DNA from: Lucifuga dentata
Taxonomy: Eukaryota; Chordata; Actinopteri; Ophidiiformes; Bythitidae
Assembly: GCA_014773175.1 (NCBI GenBank)
Contig: VXCM01006074.1
Span: 42,631 to 106,630 of the forward strand
Direction: 5' to 3'
Length of the DNA stretch: 64,000 nucleotides
Made by a program: the position numbers and the translations under genes. Within the stretch, counting starts at the first letter, position 1. The number at the start of each line of letters is the position of its first letter. The notes under the pieces were generated by a model that searched no databases, was not told the DNA's origin, and worked only from the letters and a program-made list of their open reading frames with translations. Shown here piece after piece: positions 32,691 to 43,942 of the stretch.

Positions 32691-33190
32691 ATTAATTAAT
32701 TAAATTTAACTGTCTTAAATTCAGCTCAATTCAATTTAAACAGGTAGTTTTTGATGAGTGAAAAGACGGTGGAAATGGAGTCCAGCTGAGGGGTGTGTTG
32801 AGGGAGTTCCTCAAAGAAAAAACTCCAGCAGCCATGGTTGGGAGTAGAGAGGATGGAACTGAGAAGAGTCCAGTGGAGGAGGATCTCAGGAAGGGAATGA
32901 TTATTATTAGTGTTCCTCCAAGAAATATTCAAGGATCTTTAAGAGCTACTCTCCCTGATGGACCTGGGAAGAGATGATGAGTGGCACAGCTGAAAGCCCC
33001 ATCTCCTGATACAGCAGATGGAGAACAGAGGACCCGCATCCGCTGGCCAGCAGACAACAAAATGCAACCATTCCAATTCCAAAGATGATGAAATGACACA
33101 GTCCACTTCCAGAGATGATGATAGTCCAGACACCCGAATAGTGGATCTTGAGGCACGACATCCACTTTGGTTCTTTGAGCCAAGGTTTGC
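32691..33190. other. unassigned stretch with a short local repeat
   Basis: AATTCAATTTAATT motifs at about 32660-32740. A segment containing GATGATGAAATGACACAGTC and GATGATGATAGTCCAGACAC (about 33085-33132) is a small internal repeat. No gene recognised. It may be body sequence of the repeat whose tail lies at 32431. Confidence 0.35.
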
Positions 33191-33299
33191 AAGGTGGTCT
33201 TAGTTGATATGCAAGTCAGCTCTGATTATCAGTTGGAATCCATTCCAGTTGTTGGCTTGCTCTCTTCATCATGGCACTTAGATGATGTGATTCATGACC

Positions 33300-34010
33300 T
33301 TCAGCGATGGCTAGCAATGACTAACTTTGTGTGTGGCATACATTCTTTTATTACATACCACTCTCTTGTAGCTACTGACAGTTTTATTGCAGCCTCTACA
33401 CCTTCAGGATATGTCTTGAACTTCCACCACTTCACAGCATCCTTCTTGCTGTTGATCCCAACAGTTTCTGTAGTCCTCTTGGGTTTGATCTTCATCATAA
33501 TTCAATGTGCAATGGAGGGGTAGATCTGGTTCTTTCAGGGTTGGTGCTTGTGTCTTTATCCACTCTTTCCACAGCATCTATAGTTGCTTTAGCCCATTGC
33601 ATTCCGGTGGTTGAATCATCAGCCAGTATACATCAGCCTGGTGCGTTGTCTCTGATACATTCTCGGCTAAGAGATATCATTCTTGTTATCTGATCTTCTG
33701 CTATGTCAAGATGCACCCCATCTAGAGTGTATTTGATTTGTGCTTGCAATGGAGTGCATTGCATCTTGTCCCAGTAAGTTCACTGGTGAATCAGCCAAAT
33801 AGAGTAAAGGTTGTCGTATGGTCTTATTCTGAATCGCAAATCTGTAGTGGTCAAGTGAGGGGAATTACGTGAGATTTCCCAGAGAATCCCACTGTCTTGA
33901 CAGTGGAGGTGGAGGGGATACAGTAGATGGGACCCTTCCACACCTATGCAGGAAAATATTGCTCCGTGTCCAACATAAACTCATGTTGTTGGTTAGCTAT
34001 GTGGACAGGA
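33300..34010 (-). pseudogene. ERV protease and early pol fragment
   Basis: Near 33964-33985 the minus strand reads FMLDT and then loses the expected Gly of the aspartic-protease DTG motif through a frame change, so the protease is dead. Downstream, PPECNGLKQL and LWKEWIKTQAP (about 33530-33620) and TREWYVIKECMPHTKLV (about 33330-33400) resemble the stretch between protease and RT in fish ERVs. No RT core follows. Confidence 0.5.
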
Positions 34011-34114
34011 ATAGTTGGTTCTTGTGATGCTTGACTTGTGATTAGTGGCAACATTTCCTCCCCTCTATTCTCTGGGCATCCCTATTGGAGATCCTGCTCT
34101 CACGAGTTTGTGGG

Positions 34115-34156
34115 GCAGTCCCTCTTGATGTGTCTCTTCTGGATACATCCCCAACA
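34115..34156 (-). pseudogene. ERV nucleocapsid CCHC zinc knuckle
   Basis: The minus strand encodes CWGCIQKRHIKRDC, an exact C-x2-C-x4-H-x4-C retroviral zinc knuckle, in a gag frame with stops on both sides. In a live element it would bind genomic RNA during packaging. Confidence 0.8.
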
Positions 34157-35214
34157 TCCCTCTTTGCAATGGATCAGCCAGTCCTTGTTTTGGTCTTGTG
34201 AATCCTTGGCTGAGCCCTTTGCTTGACCTCAGCCTCTTCCACCTCTCTGCATGGGGTGTCCTCTACCTCTGAACTGAGGGTATCCTGGATTTATATATGT
34301 ACATGCACCAGAAGTTGGTCTGGTATTGGTGCTGGGACTGCTGCTGATGTTGGTGGCATGTGTCCTACCACTTCATCCAGTCGACAGTTTCTGGCAAACC
34401 TTTCTTTATCATAAGCTTGAACATTCCTTGTGTCACCATGTTGGAATCCCATGGGGTAGCTGTCTCCTCCCTCCATCTTCTCTGCATGTGATTGATGTAT
34501 TGACTGACACTTTAGCCTTCTTTCATCACCTCCCCTTCCATCCTGGTGAGGTCCATTTTGTCTGGGAAGGCATCACGCAGTTGATTCCACAATGTTGGCC
34601 TGAACTGGTCAAATTGCACATCATCATGTCAGCTGTCGACTACGATTGCGTGTAGACCTGCCCCTGTTAGTATAGAGTCTGTTTTTTTTCTTTTCCTAGG
34701 AGATACTACCATAGGGCCTTCAGGTTTCCTAATGCCAGGCGCAAGCCTCCCCTCAAGTCTTTGAAGGCATTGATCCACTTCTGGCCTCCATCATGTGGTG
34801 AGGGGAGCTTTGCCACCAATCCTATCATGTCAGTGTAGAACCATGGTATACTGCCGTTGTGTACCTTTGACTAGTATTGGAGCCATGTGGTGTTCCTGCT
34901 TCTCCTGGATTCTCTTCGATCTTCAGGGCAGTGGTTCTTTGTTGTACCTTTCTGCTAGTTCTTTTAAATGCTGAGTTGTTTCCACATACTCCTTCTCCTC
35001 CAGTCTACTCATGTTTGGTTCCCACTGTGCCTTGGCTTCCAGTCTCTGATTTTCTTTGACTTGTGCTTCTTTTGCATCCTATATCCATAACATGCCATCC
35101 ACCTGTTGTGGTATCCCAGTCATGGGCTGGCTTTCCTGTCCTGCTGCAAAATACTTGCTGGACAGTGCACTATTGACACTGTCTTCATCTGACTCTCCCT
35201 CACATTCCACAGGT

Positions 35215-35496
35215 TCAGTCTATGTCTTCATATTGTGGTGCTGTCAGTGTTTTCCATTGTGCTCCTGTTGTTAAGTCTGGTCCTGTTCTAAAATGATTGA
35301 GACTGCCAGAGTATGGAGGTGGGTCTGGCATTGACTCTTCCTTTGCTTTCTTCATTACTTCTCTCATTGCTCTCTGATTATTCCTATATTCTTTCCCTAT
35401 TTCACTGAACAAACTCAATATTTTGTTTTCTTTTACTTTCTTGCCCTCTATCTTGTCTCCTGTTTGTTCTGCTTTGTGGTACATTATGGCTTTCAA
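35215..35496 (-). pseudogene. ERV gag fragment with PPPY late-domain motif
   Basis: A 93-codon open stretch with a lysine/glutamate-rich helical start (REVMKKAKEE) followed by DPPPYSG. A PPxY motif in gag recruits ESCRT-linked ubiquitin ligases for budding in related retroviruses. A perfect hairpin (35578-35626) lies just upstream. The intervening matrix region (35.6-37.0 kb) is too degraded to read. Confidence 0.6.
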
Positions 35497-35577
35497 GACC
35501 TCTTCACAGCAGGCCCATTGTTGGTACTTTTACAATTACTGGTGCTGCTACAAGAGACTAGATTGTACTAGATTGTA

Positions 35578-35626
35578 CTAGATTTTCTCTTGGTTACATT
35601 AAGAATGTAACCAAGAGAAAATCTAG
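35578..35626. repeat. perfect inverted repeat (23-nt arms, 3-nt loop)
   Basis: 35578-35600 and 35604-35626 are exact complements around AAG. It is preceded by two direct copies of TAGATTGTAC. It lies in ERV gag-region sequence that shows no reason to be palindromic. Confidence 0.95.
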
Positions 35627-37020
35627 CGTTAGCCCTTGTTTAACACCACCTCTTCTTTTTTCCCAATTTACCAGTCAGACAGACTGGACAGAGTGGACAG
35701 ACCTGAATTGCTATACGGGGGTTAAGTTGCTATTCTATCTTCTCCAATCAATATTCCGTCTTTTAACGCACCCACTCACTCAAATGCAGGCAACAAATTG
35801 AACATAAACTCTCTGTTAGGGTCTTGCAAACCTAACTCTAGCACCGGAATTAGCATACATCTATTCCACAATTGAGCAACTGCTTCACCTCAACTTGCTT
35901 CAGAGAACCACTCACAAGCTTGCTCTATGTTAGTACACACAGTCAACTTTAAAAATTTCCATGTATACTCGTGGTCATTCTCCCACTGTCATTCTACACC
36001 TTATTCATCTCTGTATGTGTCCTCCAACCAAAAATGTGTCCTAATACTATTTATTGCTGTACCATGCATTCCTCAGTGCTACTTTTGCTTGTATTCAATC
36101 TTCCAACAGAACACAGCGACCATGAAAAATGTCCAGCTCACAAACATTAGCCCCAAAAACACTGTGGCTCCTATTCTCTGGCCACGCCACAACTTCACTC
36201 TTTTCTCTTCACATACCCAAAGTTCAGCAAGAACAACATCCATGCATTTAAAATTCAACTATATATATACAAATACAAATACAAACTATACAAATATATG
36301 TACACGATGTATGCTCTCACAGTGTCATTCTCCACAAGCCTAATGCAAATGCCACACAAACTATAGTATTAACCACAACAGTATTAGCAGACCTGTGAGC
36401 AGACCATCTGACATTACCATTTATTATATTTACAATTTATACAATTTAGAAACCCTCTTCCACTGGTTGCACAGTTCCTTCTTGGACTCCTAGTGCTGAT
36501 TATCACACTGGATAATCTGTTGCAACTACTCCAGCCCCCTTGGGGAGTTATATAGCTCCCTACACCTGACTGTCCTCTAGACCTGAATCTGACAACTTTA
36601 CCTTTATGGTTACTCTCGAACAGTTACTGTACCGTGTTGAGGATTCCCTCCAGATCTTATATCATACTTTATTAATTTTTAGTCTACACATTCTTTTATG
36701 TACTGAGGATGACCTCCAGATGGTATATCATACTTTCTTACTTATTAACTCACTTAGCTTTTAGGTACTGAGGATGAGCTCCGGATATTATATTGTACAC
36801 TATTACTTTAATGCTAAGTGTTTTGTGCAGACTCTTTTTTTTGTTCGTTTTTGTTAGTCAGATCAATCAGAGTAAGCGTAAGCAGTAGTAGTAGTAGTAA
36901 TAGTTTGCATGCAATCTTCACTTATACACACAGAAAGCTCATTCACACATTGCTCCTTATTAACAATTTAACTTTTAGCTAGGTTCTCTGGAGGAAAGAA
37001 AGATAATTACCATAGCCCGG
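35627..37020. other. ERV leader/gag matrix region, unreadable
   Basis: AT-rich and full of stops on the minus strand. GTACTGAGGATGA...TCC-type motifs recur at about 36634, 36700 and 36765, a local three-copy repeat of about 65 bp. A (TAG)n run lies at about 36884-36902. The 138-codon open frame at 35927-36343 has no recognised content. Confidence 0.4.
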
Positions 37021-37145
37021 GTGGACTCAGCAAGGCAGTGGAGAATCAGTATTTTTGCAACAGGTACTACTGCTTACCTTCGTTGGTGGCCACCTTTTGT
37101 CCCAGCCTTTCCTTCGTCTGTCCGGATGTCCGGTTTTCTCGATCT

Positions 37146-37163
37146 CTCCTGCCTGGCTCGCCA
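37146..37163 (-). other. ERV primer-binding site, tRNA-Arg type
   Basis: On the minus strand the site reads TGGCGAGCCAGGCAGGAG, which from memory matches the 3' end of tRNA-Arg(ACG) plus CCA at 17 of 18 positions. It sits 5 nt after the CCACCACA end of the LTR. Confidence 0.65.
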
Positions 37164-37168
37164 AATTA

Positions 37169-37740
37169 TGTGGTGGTAAATCCTTATCTGGGCCAGTACA
37201 GTATAAGTTTACCTCCACAGGTTAAAAGAATAGTCCAGTAAGGAGACAAAATGGTTTATTCTCAAAGAATATCACCAGAGCATGTCCCAGGACAGACTGA
37301 AGACAAACAGTGTTCCTACTTACATCCAGATCTTAATCACACCTTTTGTGGAGCTTAAACTTGGTAAGTTTGAGCTCCACCTCAATGCTTTCCTTTCCCC
37401 ATTTTGCCACCATTAATCCCCCCCCCCCCCCCCNCCCCCCCCCATTTGCCACCAATGTTTATTATTATGTTATTCATTAACCTGTCGTCCCATTAGTGAC
37501 CGTTAGTGGCCTCTCCTGAATTTTCCACTCCTCATTAACCTTTTCATGCCTGGGTGGTGAAGCCCTGTACATTTCCATCAGTATATCACGTGTAAAGCTA
37601 TACTGCAACCAAAGGTGAGCCTCAAGGCCTTTATGTCACTCAGGTTCATATATTATTAAATATACCACAACCTAAAGATCCCTATAAACTAAAAGTAAAT
37701 GAAGGTTGGAGAAATAAAAGTTTACTCTCCTCACTAGGTC
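37169..37740 (-). repeat. ERV 5' LTR (U5 end clear, U3 end uncertain)
   Basis: The end next to the primer site reads CACCACA on the minus strand and a poly(A) signal AATAAA lies at 37255-37260. The other boundary is not found because no second LTR is present and a C run with an N (37434) interrupts it. A near-perfect hairpin at 37347-37379 (15-nt arms, one mismatch, 3-nt loop) lies inside. Confidence 0.45.
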
Positions 37741-38109
37741 CTGACAAAAACATAGGGGGGTGGCATCCACCTACTAACTAGTGTTTTTAACAAACAAAAA
37801 TGACGTATGTGTAATGTATAGGGTACCCCATTCTCACCTGATCCATCTCTCATCAACAAAGTTACAGACAGGCTCTCTACAGACAAAAGGATCAATGAAA
37901 ATGCTCTTCTATGCTTGCAGGCCAGGGATTCAAATAGTATGTGGTAGGCCAGGATTGGAGGGAACAGCCTCCAATTAAGTTCAAATGGACCTCTCAGAAG
38001 CATCGCAGCAGCTGAAAGAGATCTTGGAATGAGCCACATAGAGGACCTGCATTTTAGAAAGAGAGAGGGGGGGAGGGGGAGGGGGAAGAGAGCCCACACA
38101 ATACATGTT
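37741..38109. other. short unannotated stretch
   Basis: A purine-rich tract with G runs lies at about 38055-38092. The 121-codon minus-strand open frame spanning it is not convincing. Confidence 0.35.
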
Positions 38110-39805
38110 CCCAGTCATGTAACACCATCCTGAAGAAATGTGGATCATCTATGTTTGGTTCATAAATGTTTATCAAGGTCATCAGAGTCTTAAATATATC
38201 ATCCTACCTTCACTGTCTTTTTTTACTGAATTTATTTTGAAGTCAGTTTTTCTTTGAAACAACAGGGCAACACCTCTAGATTTAGAATAAGAGCTTTATA
38301 ATATTTTGCCCACCCAGTCTCATTGTAGTTTCTCATGTTCCTTGTCAGTTAAGTGTGTCTCTTGCAAAAACACTATCACTTTTCTTCTCTTAAAATACTC
38401 TAGTAATTTATTTTGCTTTATGGGGTCATTTATTCCATTGACATTTAGCATGATGATATTAATTTCATAATACAGGAAAGTAATAAGAAGATGAGATATT
38501 AGTGAGGTTCTAACTCCTGATTCCATGAATTTCATCCATGAAGTACAATAAAAAGGAGCTACATCTGCACCCACACCATCCCTAAAATAAAAGCATTTAT
38601 TGTGAGCATACCAAGAGATATCACTATTTGGCCATGACCCGACCCCCTACATGTGTGTTATTTCATAATTCACAGTACAATCTTAACAGATGTTTTTACA
38701 GTGGTCACTTCATTCATTTTTAGTAATATTTAGCACTTATCTGTAATTAATTGTGGATAGCCATTATCTCATGGTCTCTTCTTCCTGATCCAGTTGTACC
38801 TTGGTATCCGGGGATGGTGATGGAGATCCCCCAATTTTTCTATGTATTTTTCTGCCACTGATGGATATGTGAATAGACGGGATGTTTCTCCATGGGTGAT
38901 CCGAAGTTTGGCCGGATAAAGCAGGGCCCTGTTCATTCCTAATACCCTTAATGTTCTTTTAACTCCATCAAACTCTTTCTGTTCCTTCATTATGTCGGCT
39001 GAATAATCCAGGAAGAAAAACATTCACTTGATTTTGAAAAGCAAGTTCTTCTTGCATGTTAAAGCCAGGATTTTCTGTCAGTCTGTCGTATTCTGCAAAG
39101 TTATCAGGATTGGTGTGGGTTTATCCGTCGGTTGTATAGGTGTCTGGATACGAAATGCCCTCTCAATTATTAAGCCCATTCTGATGTTATCCTCTCCTAA
39201 AAGCTGCAGGATCCACCTAGCCAAAAAGCCGATAAGGTCCCAGTGCTCACTGCCCTCAGGTAAGGTGATCAATCAGAGATTTTTCATCCTCATGTTGTTC
39301 TCCAGTTGCTGCTGTTTCTTTTCACCAGCCTTGATTTGTTTTGCCCGTATTGACAATTCTCTCCTGGGCATGATGTATATTATCCTCATTAGCACTCACA
39401 TGTTTGAACAGCTTCTAGTTCTTCATTAAGATTGCCAAGAGAAGTCTCGATAGCAGATAGATGATGTTGAATTCCTTACATTCTGGAATCAATGTGTGTT
39501 GAAAGCCTGCTTTGCTTTTCTTAATTAGCTGATAAGTGACTGCAAGTTGATTGTTGTTTGTGAGGCGTCCATAATGACTGGATACATCTGCGTGGCCACC
39601 AGGGCTCCAATCAATCTATTACACTCAGATATGTAATCACACATTTCCTCTTATATCAGTTTGTAGGTCCATATAGTTTGTTTCCACTGTATTAGCATAT
39701 ATAATGTATTTTTTATCAAGATAGATTTAAAGAATCAGGAGGAGGAGGAGGAAGAGGAGGAGGAGGTCCACGTCACGTTCACACTTCAGCTGCCATCTTG
39801 TCCTC
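38110..39805 (-). mobile_element. L1 5' part: start, ORF1 and beginning of the ORF2 endonuclease
   Basis: Reading downward: GACAAGATGGCAGC at about 39796, a typical L1 start; a coiled region of poor quality; the ORF1 RNA-binding core (39272-38769); an intergenic stretch; and the EN start with IIMLNVNGINDPIKQNKLL and VIFLQETHL-type sequence (VIVFLQETHLTDKEHEKLQ, 38460-38320). It stops near 38110. It could be the 5' half of the copy at 23-27 kb, separated by later insertions, but about 140 residues of ORF2 would be missing, so a separate copy is as likely. Confidence 0.75.
38769..39272 (-). pseudogene. L1 ORF1p-like RNA-binding protein (transposase 22 type)
   Basis: Two frames join to give LPEGSEHWDLIGFLARWI and IERAFRIQTP (39272-39078), then MFFFLDYSADIMKEQKEFDG, ALLYPAKLRITHGETSRLF and PSVAEKYIEKL (39023-38769). 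These are the RRM and C-terminal blocks of L1 ORF1p. A frameshift or stop lies between them near 39050. Confidence 0.75.
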
Positions 39806-41178
39806 TCTCATTTTTGTCTTATTTATCATTAAAATTGTGATGGATAAACTCTTTGACCTCTCAGTTTCAGCGAGCTGCTTTATCATAGCTCTGGCCTAAC
39901 CACAAGGAAAACATGACTCCCTGTCTTGTGTCACAGGGCCCTCAGACTGTAAAACTAATGGTTTGGGTTATTTTCCTGCCTGATATGAAGTCTGCTCTCT
40001 CACAGGAAGCCTCTTATCAGACAAATGGATCCTTCGCATAAAGTGTAGCCTCCTGTGACTTTGTCTTACATTAGAGCAAGCAAATATGCATGGCCAAATG
40101 CCAACTGCGCATATATTAGCATTCAGAAAAATCTGCCCTGGTTGCTGCATACATAAAACATTAGTCTATTCTTTATCTGACATTATCTTAAACACCATTT
40201 ATCACAGTGTAAAAAAATAAAAGACTTGTGTGGGTTTCTCAAATGCCCCTCTGGGTCCAGGCCTGTGTTCTGGACCCAGGAGAGAAGATGGAGGAAGTCT
40301 ATTTGCTCCAATTAAACTGATTACAATGTGTTCAGTCTGTGAGGGTGAAAACATTTAATAATTGCAGCCCTGTAGGAACAGGTCAGCAGGTAATGGAGAG
40401 GTTTCACTGCTAATTAGCTCCAACTGTTTAACTACAGTACCCGTCACTCACAGTCAGGTCTGGCATGATGCCTTCATTTGCAGTTTTATCTCTGAGAAAC
40501 TGAAACACACAAATTTATCATTACACATATTATTTTTAAGATAATTAAGCAGTTTGAAAACAGATTCTGAAGTGCTCAAATGGATGGAAAAATATATCTT
40601 TGAGCCCACTTTAAAACTGCACATATGTAAATGTACTTTGGAGTGGAGGATGGAGTAGAATCTGGAGATTTGCACAATTTTGAAAAAGTAGCATATAGTG
40701 ACAAATTACAGCTCATCAATCTGTTCAAAACATACAGATGGATGACAAAGTAAAGGGAAAAGACAGCATTCCATGACATAGATTGTAAAAATCTGTACTG
40801 GAGGGATGGAACAGCATTCTTCTAAAAAATAATCCCTCATATGGTATTGATTATGGGGGTGGGGGGGTGAGGTGGTAAATGTATTCTTGTTTTTGTAATC
40901 TCAACGCAATTAATCATCTAAACAGGGAAACCAACACACACTTTCACTTTAGGAGAGGGGAGGGGTTATTAACAGGAGTTGTGTGTGTGTGTGNGAATTG
41001 CTGGCATGGATCCACTTGTCTACATGATGTTTTATAGAATAACTCACATCACTCTGAACACAAATTTATCTGATGATGAAACATTTTTATCCTGCAGGAT
41101 TTTTATCTTGCAGGATGATGGGGGATCACTGAGCCTCCCACTGCAGCTGTGCACTGCAAGCAGGAGTAAAATACCTAG
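39806..41178. other. unique-looking stretch, possible noncoding conservation
   Basis: No repeat recognised, apart from short G runs (40858-40867) and (GT)n ending at the N (40994). The part at about 40290-40450 contains CCAATTAAACTGATTACAAT and GCTAATTAGCTCC, AT-rich homeodomain-type cores in a balanced background. No credible coding frame. Confidence 0.35.
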
Positions 41179-42872
41179 TATGAAGTGCCATATTGGACAA
41201 AAATCATATTTCGTTCACACATACGCTAGTGTGACCACGCATATAGTACTAACAACCACATATTGCTCACATACACACTAATGTAACCACACACATGCAC
41301 TGGTATGACCATGCATAGACACTATTACACGCACACATAAACATAAACACTCAAACACAAACGCTTGTATAACCACACACACACGCTAGTGTGACCATGC
41401 ATATAGTACTAAGAACCTCATTCGCACACACATATATGAAAGCGTGCATACACTATAGTACAACCACACACACATATATGAAAGCGCATACACACTAGTA
41501 TAACCAGGTATAGACACTACTACATGCGCAGGTTATACATGTGTAAATGAGAGTTCATCATAGTAGTGTGTGTGAGAGGTAGCATACCTGTCTGTATGAG
41601 ACACAATACATGTGTGAATGAGAGCTCATACTAGTGTGTGTGAGAGGCAATAATGTCACTGAAGAGACAGGGCTATAACCGAAAGCTCACAAATAAACAA
41701 AAACCAGAATAAAAGCATAAAATAGAGATTTGTTGGGCTGCTAGTTATTGTTAATGTTACACTACATTGTTATATGGAAAACTGAAACTGAACTGAAAAA
41801 TCCCTCTTTTTAAACAGTCTGCATTGGTATCATATCTTTTCCAATAAAGAAAACGACAGCACGGGTGATTCTTTGTGTCTTTTTGGTTTTTATTCATATG
41901 GTTTGACAGCAGGAAAAGCAGACTGTATGGTAGTTTGTTGGTGTGGAGTGTCTCTGAGGGCTTTGCTGCATGTCCCGGTGGATGGGTTTGACCCCCTAAA
42001 GCAGCTGCAGTCTGTCTGCTCAACTGGACGGCAGCACTTCAGATGGTAAAATAAGTTTATTGTTAGCCGTGCTTCTTCAGCGCTGGTGTCCTTTCTTAGT
42101 CATCTTTTTTTTCCTCTGAAGTTTCATCACTTTCTGACAACTTTGTCTGATTTTCACTCACTTATCACTACCACATGGGGCTGTGTTCACCTGCGCTTTC
42201 AGGAAGTGGGCAGGCTGTAATTATGACACTGCCACCTGATTGGCTAGTTTGTTCCAGTTCTGACACACTATTCACTGTTTGACCCGTCATTAACTTATTG
42301 TATTCAACCTCTATTTTCTATCGATTTTATATTCACGTTCTCATTTTATGTCAAAGATTTTTTTTTATATTGCAGTGCAACTTTATATTGTTTATATCAT
42401 CCAACCCTACTGTAGTGTAACATTAACAATAACCAGCTGCCCAACAAATCTCTACATTATGCTTTTATTCTGGTTTTTGTTTATTTGTGAGCTTTCGGTT
42501 TTAGCCCCGCCTCTTCCGTTACATTATTGCCTCTCACACATACTAGTATGAGCTCTCATTCACATGTATAATCTGTGCATGTTAGTGTCTATGCGTGGTT
42601 ATAATAGTGTATATGTATATGCATACTTTCATATGTGTGTGTGTGTGATATGAGGTTCTTAGTACTATATGCATGGTCACATCAGCATGTGTGTGTGGTT
42701 ATACAAGTGTTTATGTGCACACGTAATAGTGTCTATGCGTAGTCACACCAGTGCGTGTGTGTGGTTACACTAGTGTGTATGTGCATGATATGCAGTTGTT
42801 AGTACTATATGCATGGTCACACTAGCATGTGTGTGAACGAAACATGATTTTTGTCCTATACGGTGCTTCATA
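41179..42872. mobile_element. fold-back element with terminal inverted repeats of about 470-580 bp
   Basis: The left arm (41179 to about 41758) starts TATGAAGTGCCATATTGGAC and the right arm (about 42405-42872) ends GTCCTATACGGTGCTTCATA. The arms match in inverted order throughout, including CATATAGTACTAA..., GTTTATTTGTGAGCTTTCGG with its complement, and TAACATTAACAATAACCAGC with its complement. Within each arm, 30-40 bp units with TAGTGTGACCATGCATA repeat, and the left arm has extra units. Flanks ACCTAG (41173-41178) and ACCTGG (42873-42878) may be a 6-bp target duplication. The roughly 645-bp centre has no recognisable protein. Confidence 0.8.
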
Positions 42873-42878
42873 ACCTGG

Positions 42879-43084
42879 TGCAGGTAGCAAAAACACTCTC
42901 TGTACTACTTGAAAATGCCACTGAGCAGGCAAAAAGCTGCATCATGCTTCTGCATGTAACAGAGTGGTTCTGTTTCAACTTTTGACCATGTACTTATTAA
43001 GATAGCTTGTTTTGACATGTTTTAGACATGAACCAAAAACAACATTAACTGATGGTACGGGATGTGAACTTCGATGCTAAAATG
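42879..43084. other. short unannotated stretch
   Basis: Nothing recognised. The 5' part of the Tc1 element should lie here but is not readable. Confidence 0.4.
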
Positions 43085-43938
43085 TTCTTCAGTGGCTGAA
43101 ACAGTTTGCTAAAGACCACATGAAGAAGACAGAAGGCTGGAAGAATGTTCTGTGGACGGATGAGACCAAAGTAGAACTTTTTGGCTTGAATGAGAAGCAT
43201 TATGAAAAGCAAACACTGAATTCCAGCATCAGAACCTTATCTCATCTGTGAAACATGATGGTGGCAGGATCATGGTTTGGGTGCTTAGCTGCCTCTGGAC
43301 CAGGATGGCTCACCATCATTGATGGAACTATGAATTATCAATTATACCAGCAAATTCTACAGGAAAATGTCAGGGTATCTGTCTGTGAACTGAAGCTCAA
43401 GACAAAGTGGGTCAGGCAACAAGATAACGACCCGAAACACACAAGTCGTTCTATCAAAGAATGGTTAAAGCAGAAGAAATGCAATGTTTTGGAACGGCCG
43501 AGTCAAAGTCCGGACCTTAATCCTATAGAAATGTTGTGGAAGGACCTGAAGCAGCAGTTCATGACAGGAAGCCCACCAACATCCTGAGGTAAAGCTGTTC
43601 TGTAAAGAAGAACGGGCTAAAATTCCTCCAAGCCAATGTGCAGGACTGATCAACTGTTACCAAAAAGATTTGGTGCAGTTGTTACTGTAAAAGGGGGTCA
43701 AAGGTCAGACCTGCTACTGAACGTAAAGGTTCACATATTTTTGCCACACACAAATATGTAACAGAGGATCATTTTTCTCAAGAAATAGATGAACAACATA
43801 TTTCTTTTGTCCTATTTATTTAATTAGGTTCTCTTTATCTAGTTTTAGGGATTGTGTGAAAATCTGATCATGTTTAGGTCATATTTATGCAAAAATGGAG
43901 AAACTTCTAATGGATTCGCAAACTTTCGAGCACCACTG
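43085..43938 (+). mobile_element. Tc1/mariner element, 5' truncated
   Basis: The coding remnant runs from about 43090 (LKHFAKDHMKKTE-like sequence, degraded) to about 43690. The right end GGATTCGCAAACTTTCGAGC followed by ACCACTGTA is a Tc1-type inverted terminus ending at TA. The left terminus is not found. It abuts a copy of the dispersed MITE family at 43943 in a TA-rich spot, which suggests it landed inside that element. Confidence 0.8.
43255..43587 (+). pseudogene. Tc1 transposase, C-terminal part
   Basis: Contains MVWGCLAASGPG-like sequence, QQDNDPKHTSRSIKEW (second catalytic Asp with the KH motif) and SQSPDLNPIEMLWKDLKQQF (third catalytic Glu). Upstream, WKNVLWTDETKVELFG (about 43140-43185) carries the first catalytic Asp in another frame. 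The N-terminal DNA-binding domain is missing and frames are broken, so it is inactive. Confidence 0.85.
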
Positions 43939-43942
43939 TACT

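Larger units (their letters stand above)
33190..37740 (-). mobile_element. endogenous retrovirus remnant: LTR, leader, gag, protease and pol start
   Basis: Reading downward: an LTR-like end with a minus-strand AATAAA (37255-37260), a CA end, a tRNA-Arg-type primer site (37146-37163), a leader with a GAAGGTAAG donor-like site (about 37078-37086), gag with a PPPY late motif (about 35311-35322), a CCHC knuckle (34115-34156), and a degraded protease start (about 33960-33990) followed by part of pol ahead of RT. RT, integrase and env are absent; the copy stops near 33190. Order and motifs fit a gamma/epsilon-like fish ERV. Many stops show it is defective. Confidence 0.65.

Noticed and set aside
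34038..35274. series of + strand open frames rich in Ser and Leu
   Set aside because: Antisense shadows of the ERV gag-protease region on the minus strand.
35927..36343. 138-codon open frame on the + strand
   Set aside because: No recognisable domain; antisense to the ERV leader/gag region.
37734..38099. 121-codon minus-strand open frame
   Set aside because: Includes a purine-rich low-complexity tract and resembles no family.
23000..39805. a single L1 copy spread over 16 kb
   Set aside because: The 38.1-39.8 kb and 23-27.2 kb parts are in the right order and strand, but a block of ORF2 endonuclease is absent and the breaks do not show matching target duplications; kept as two entries.
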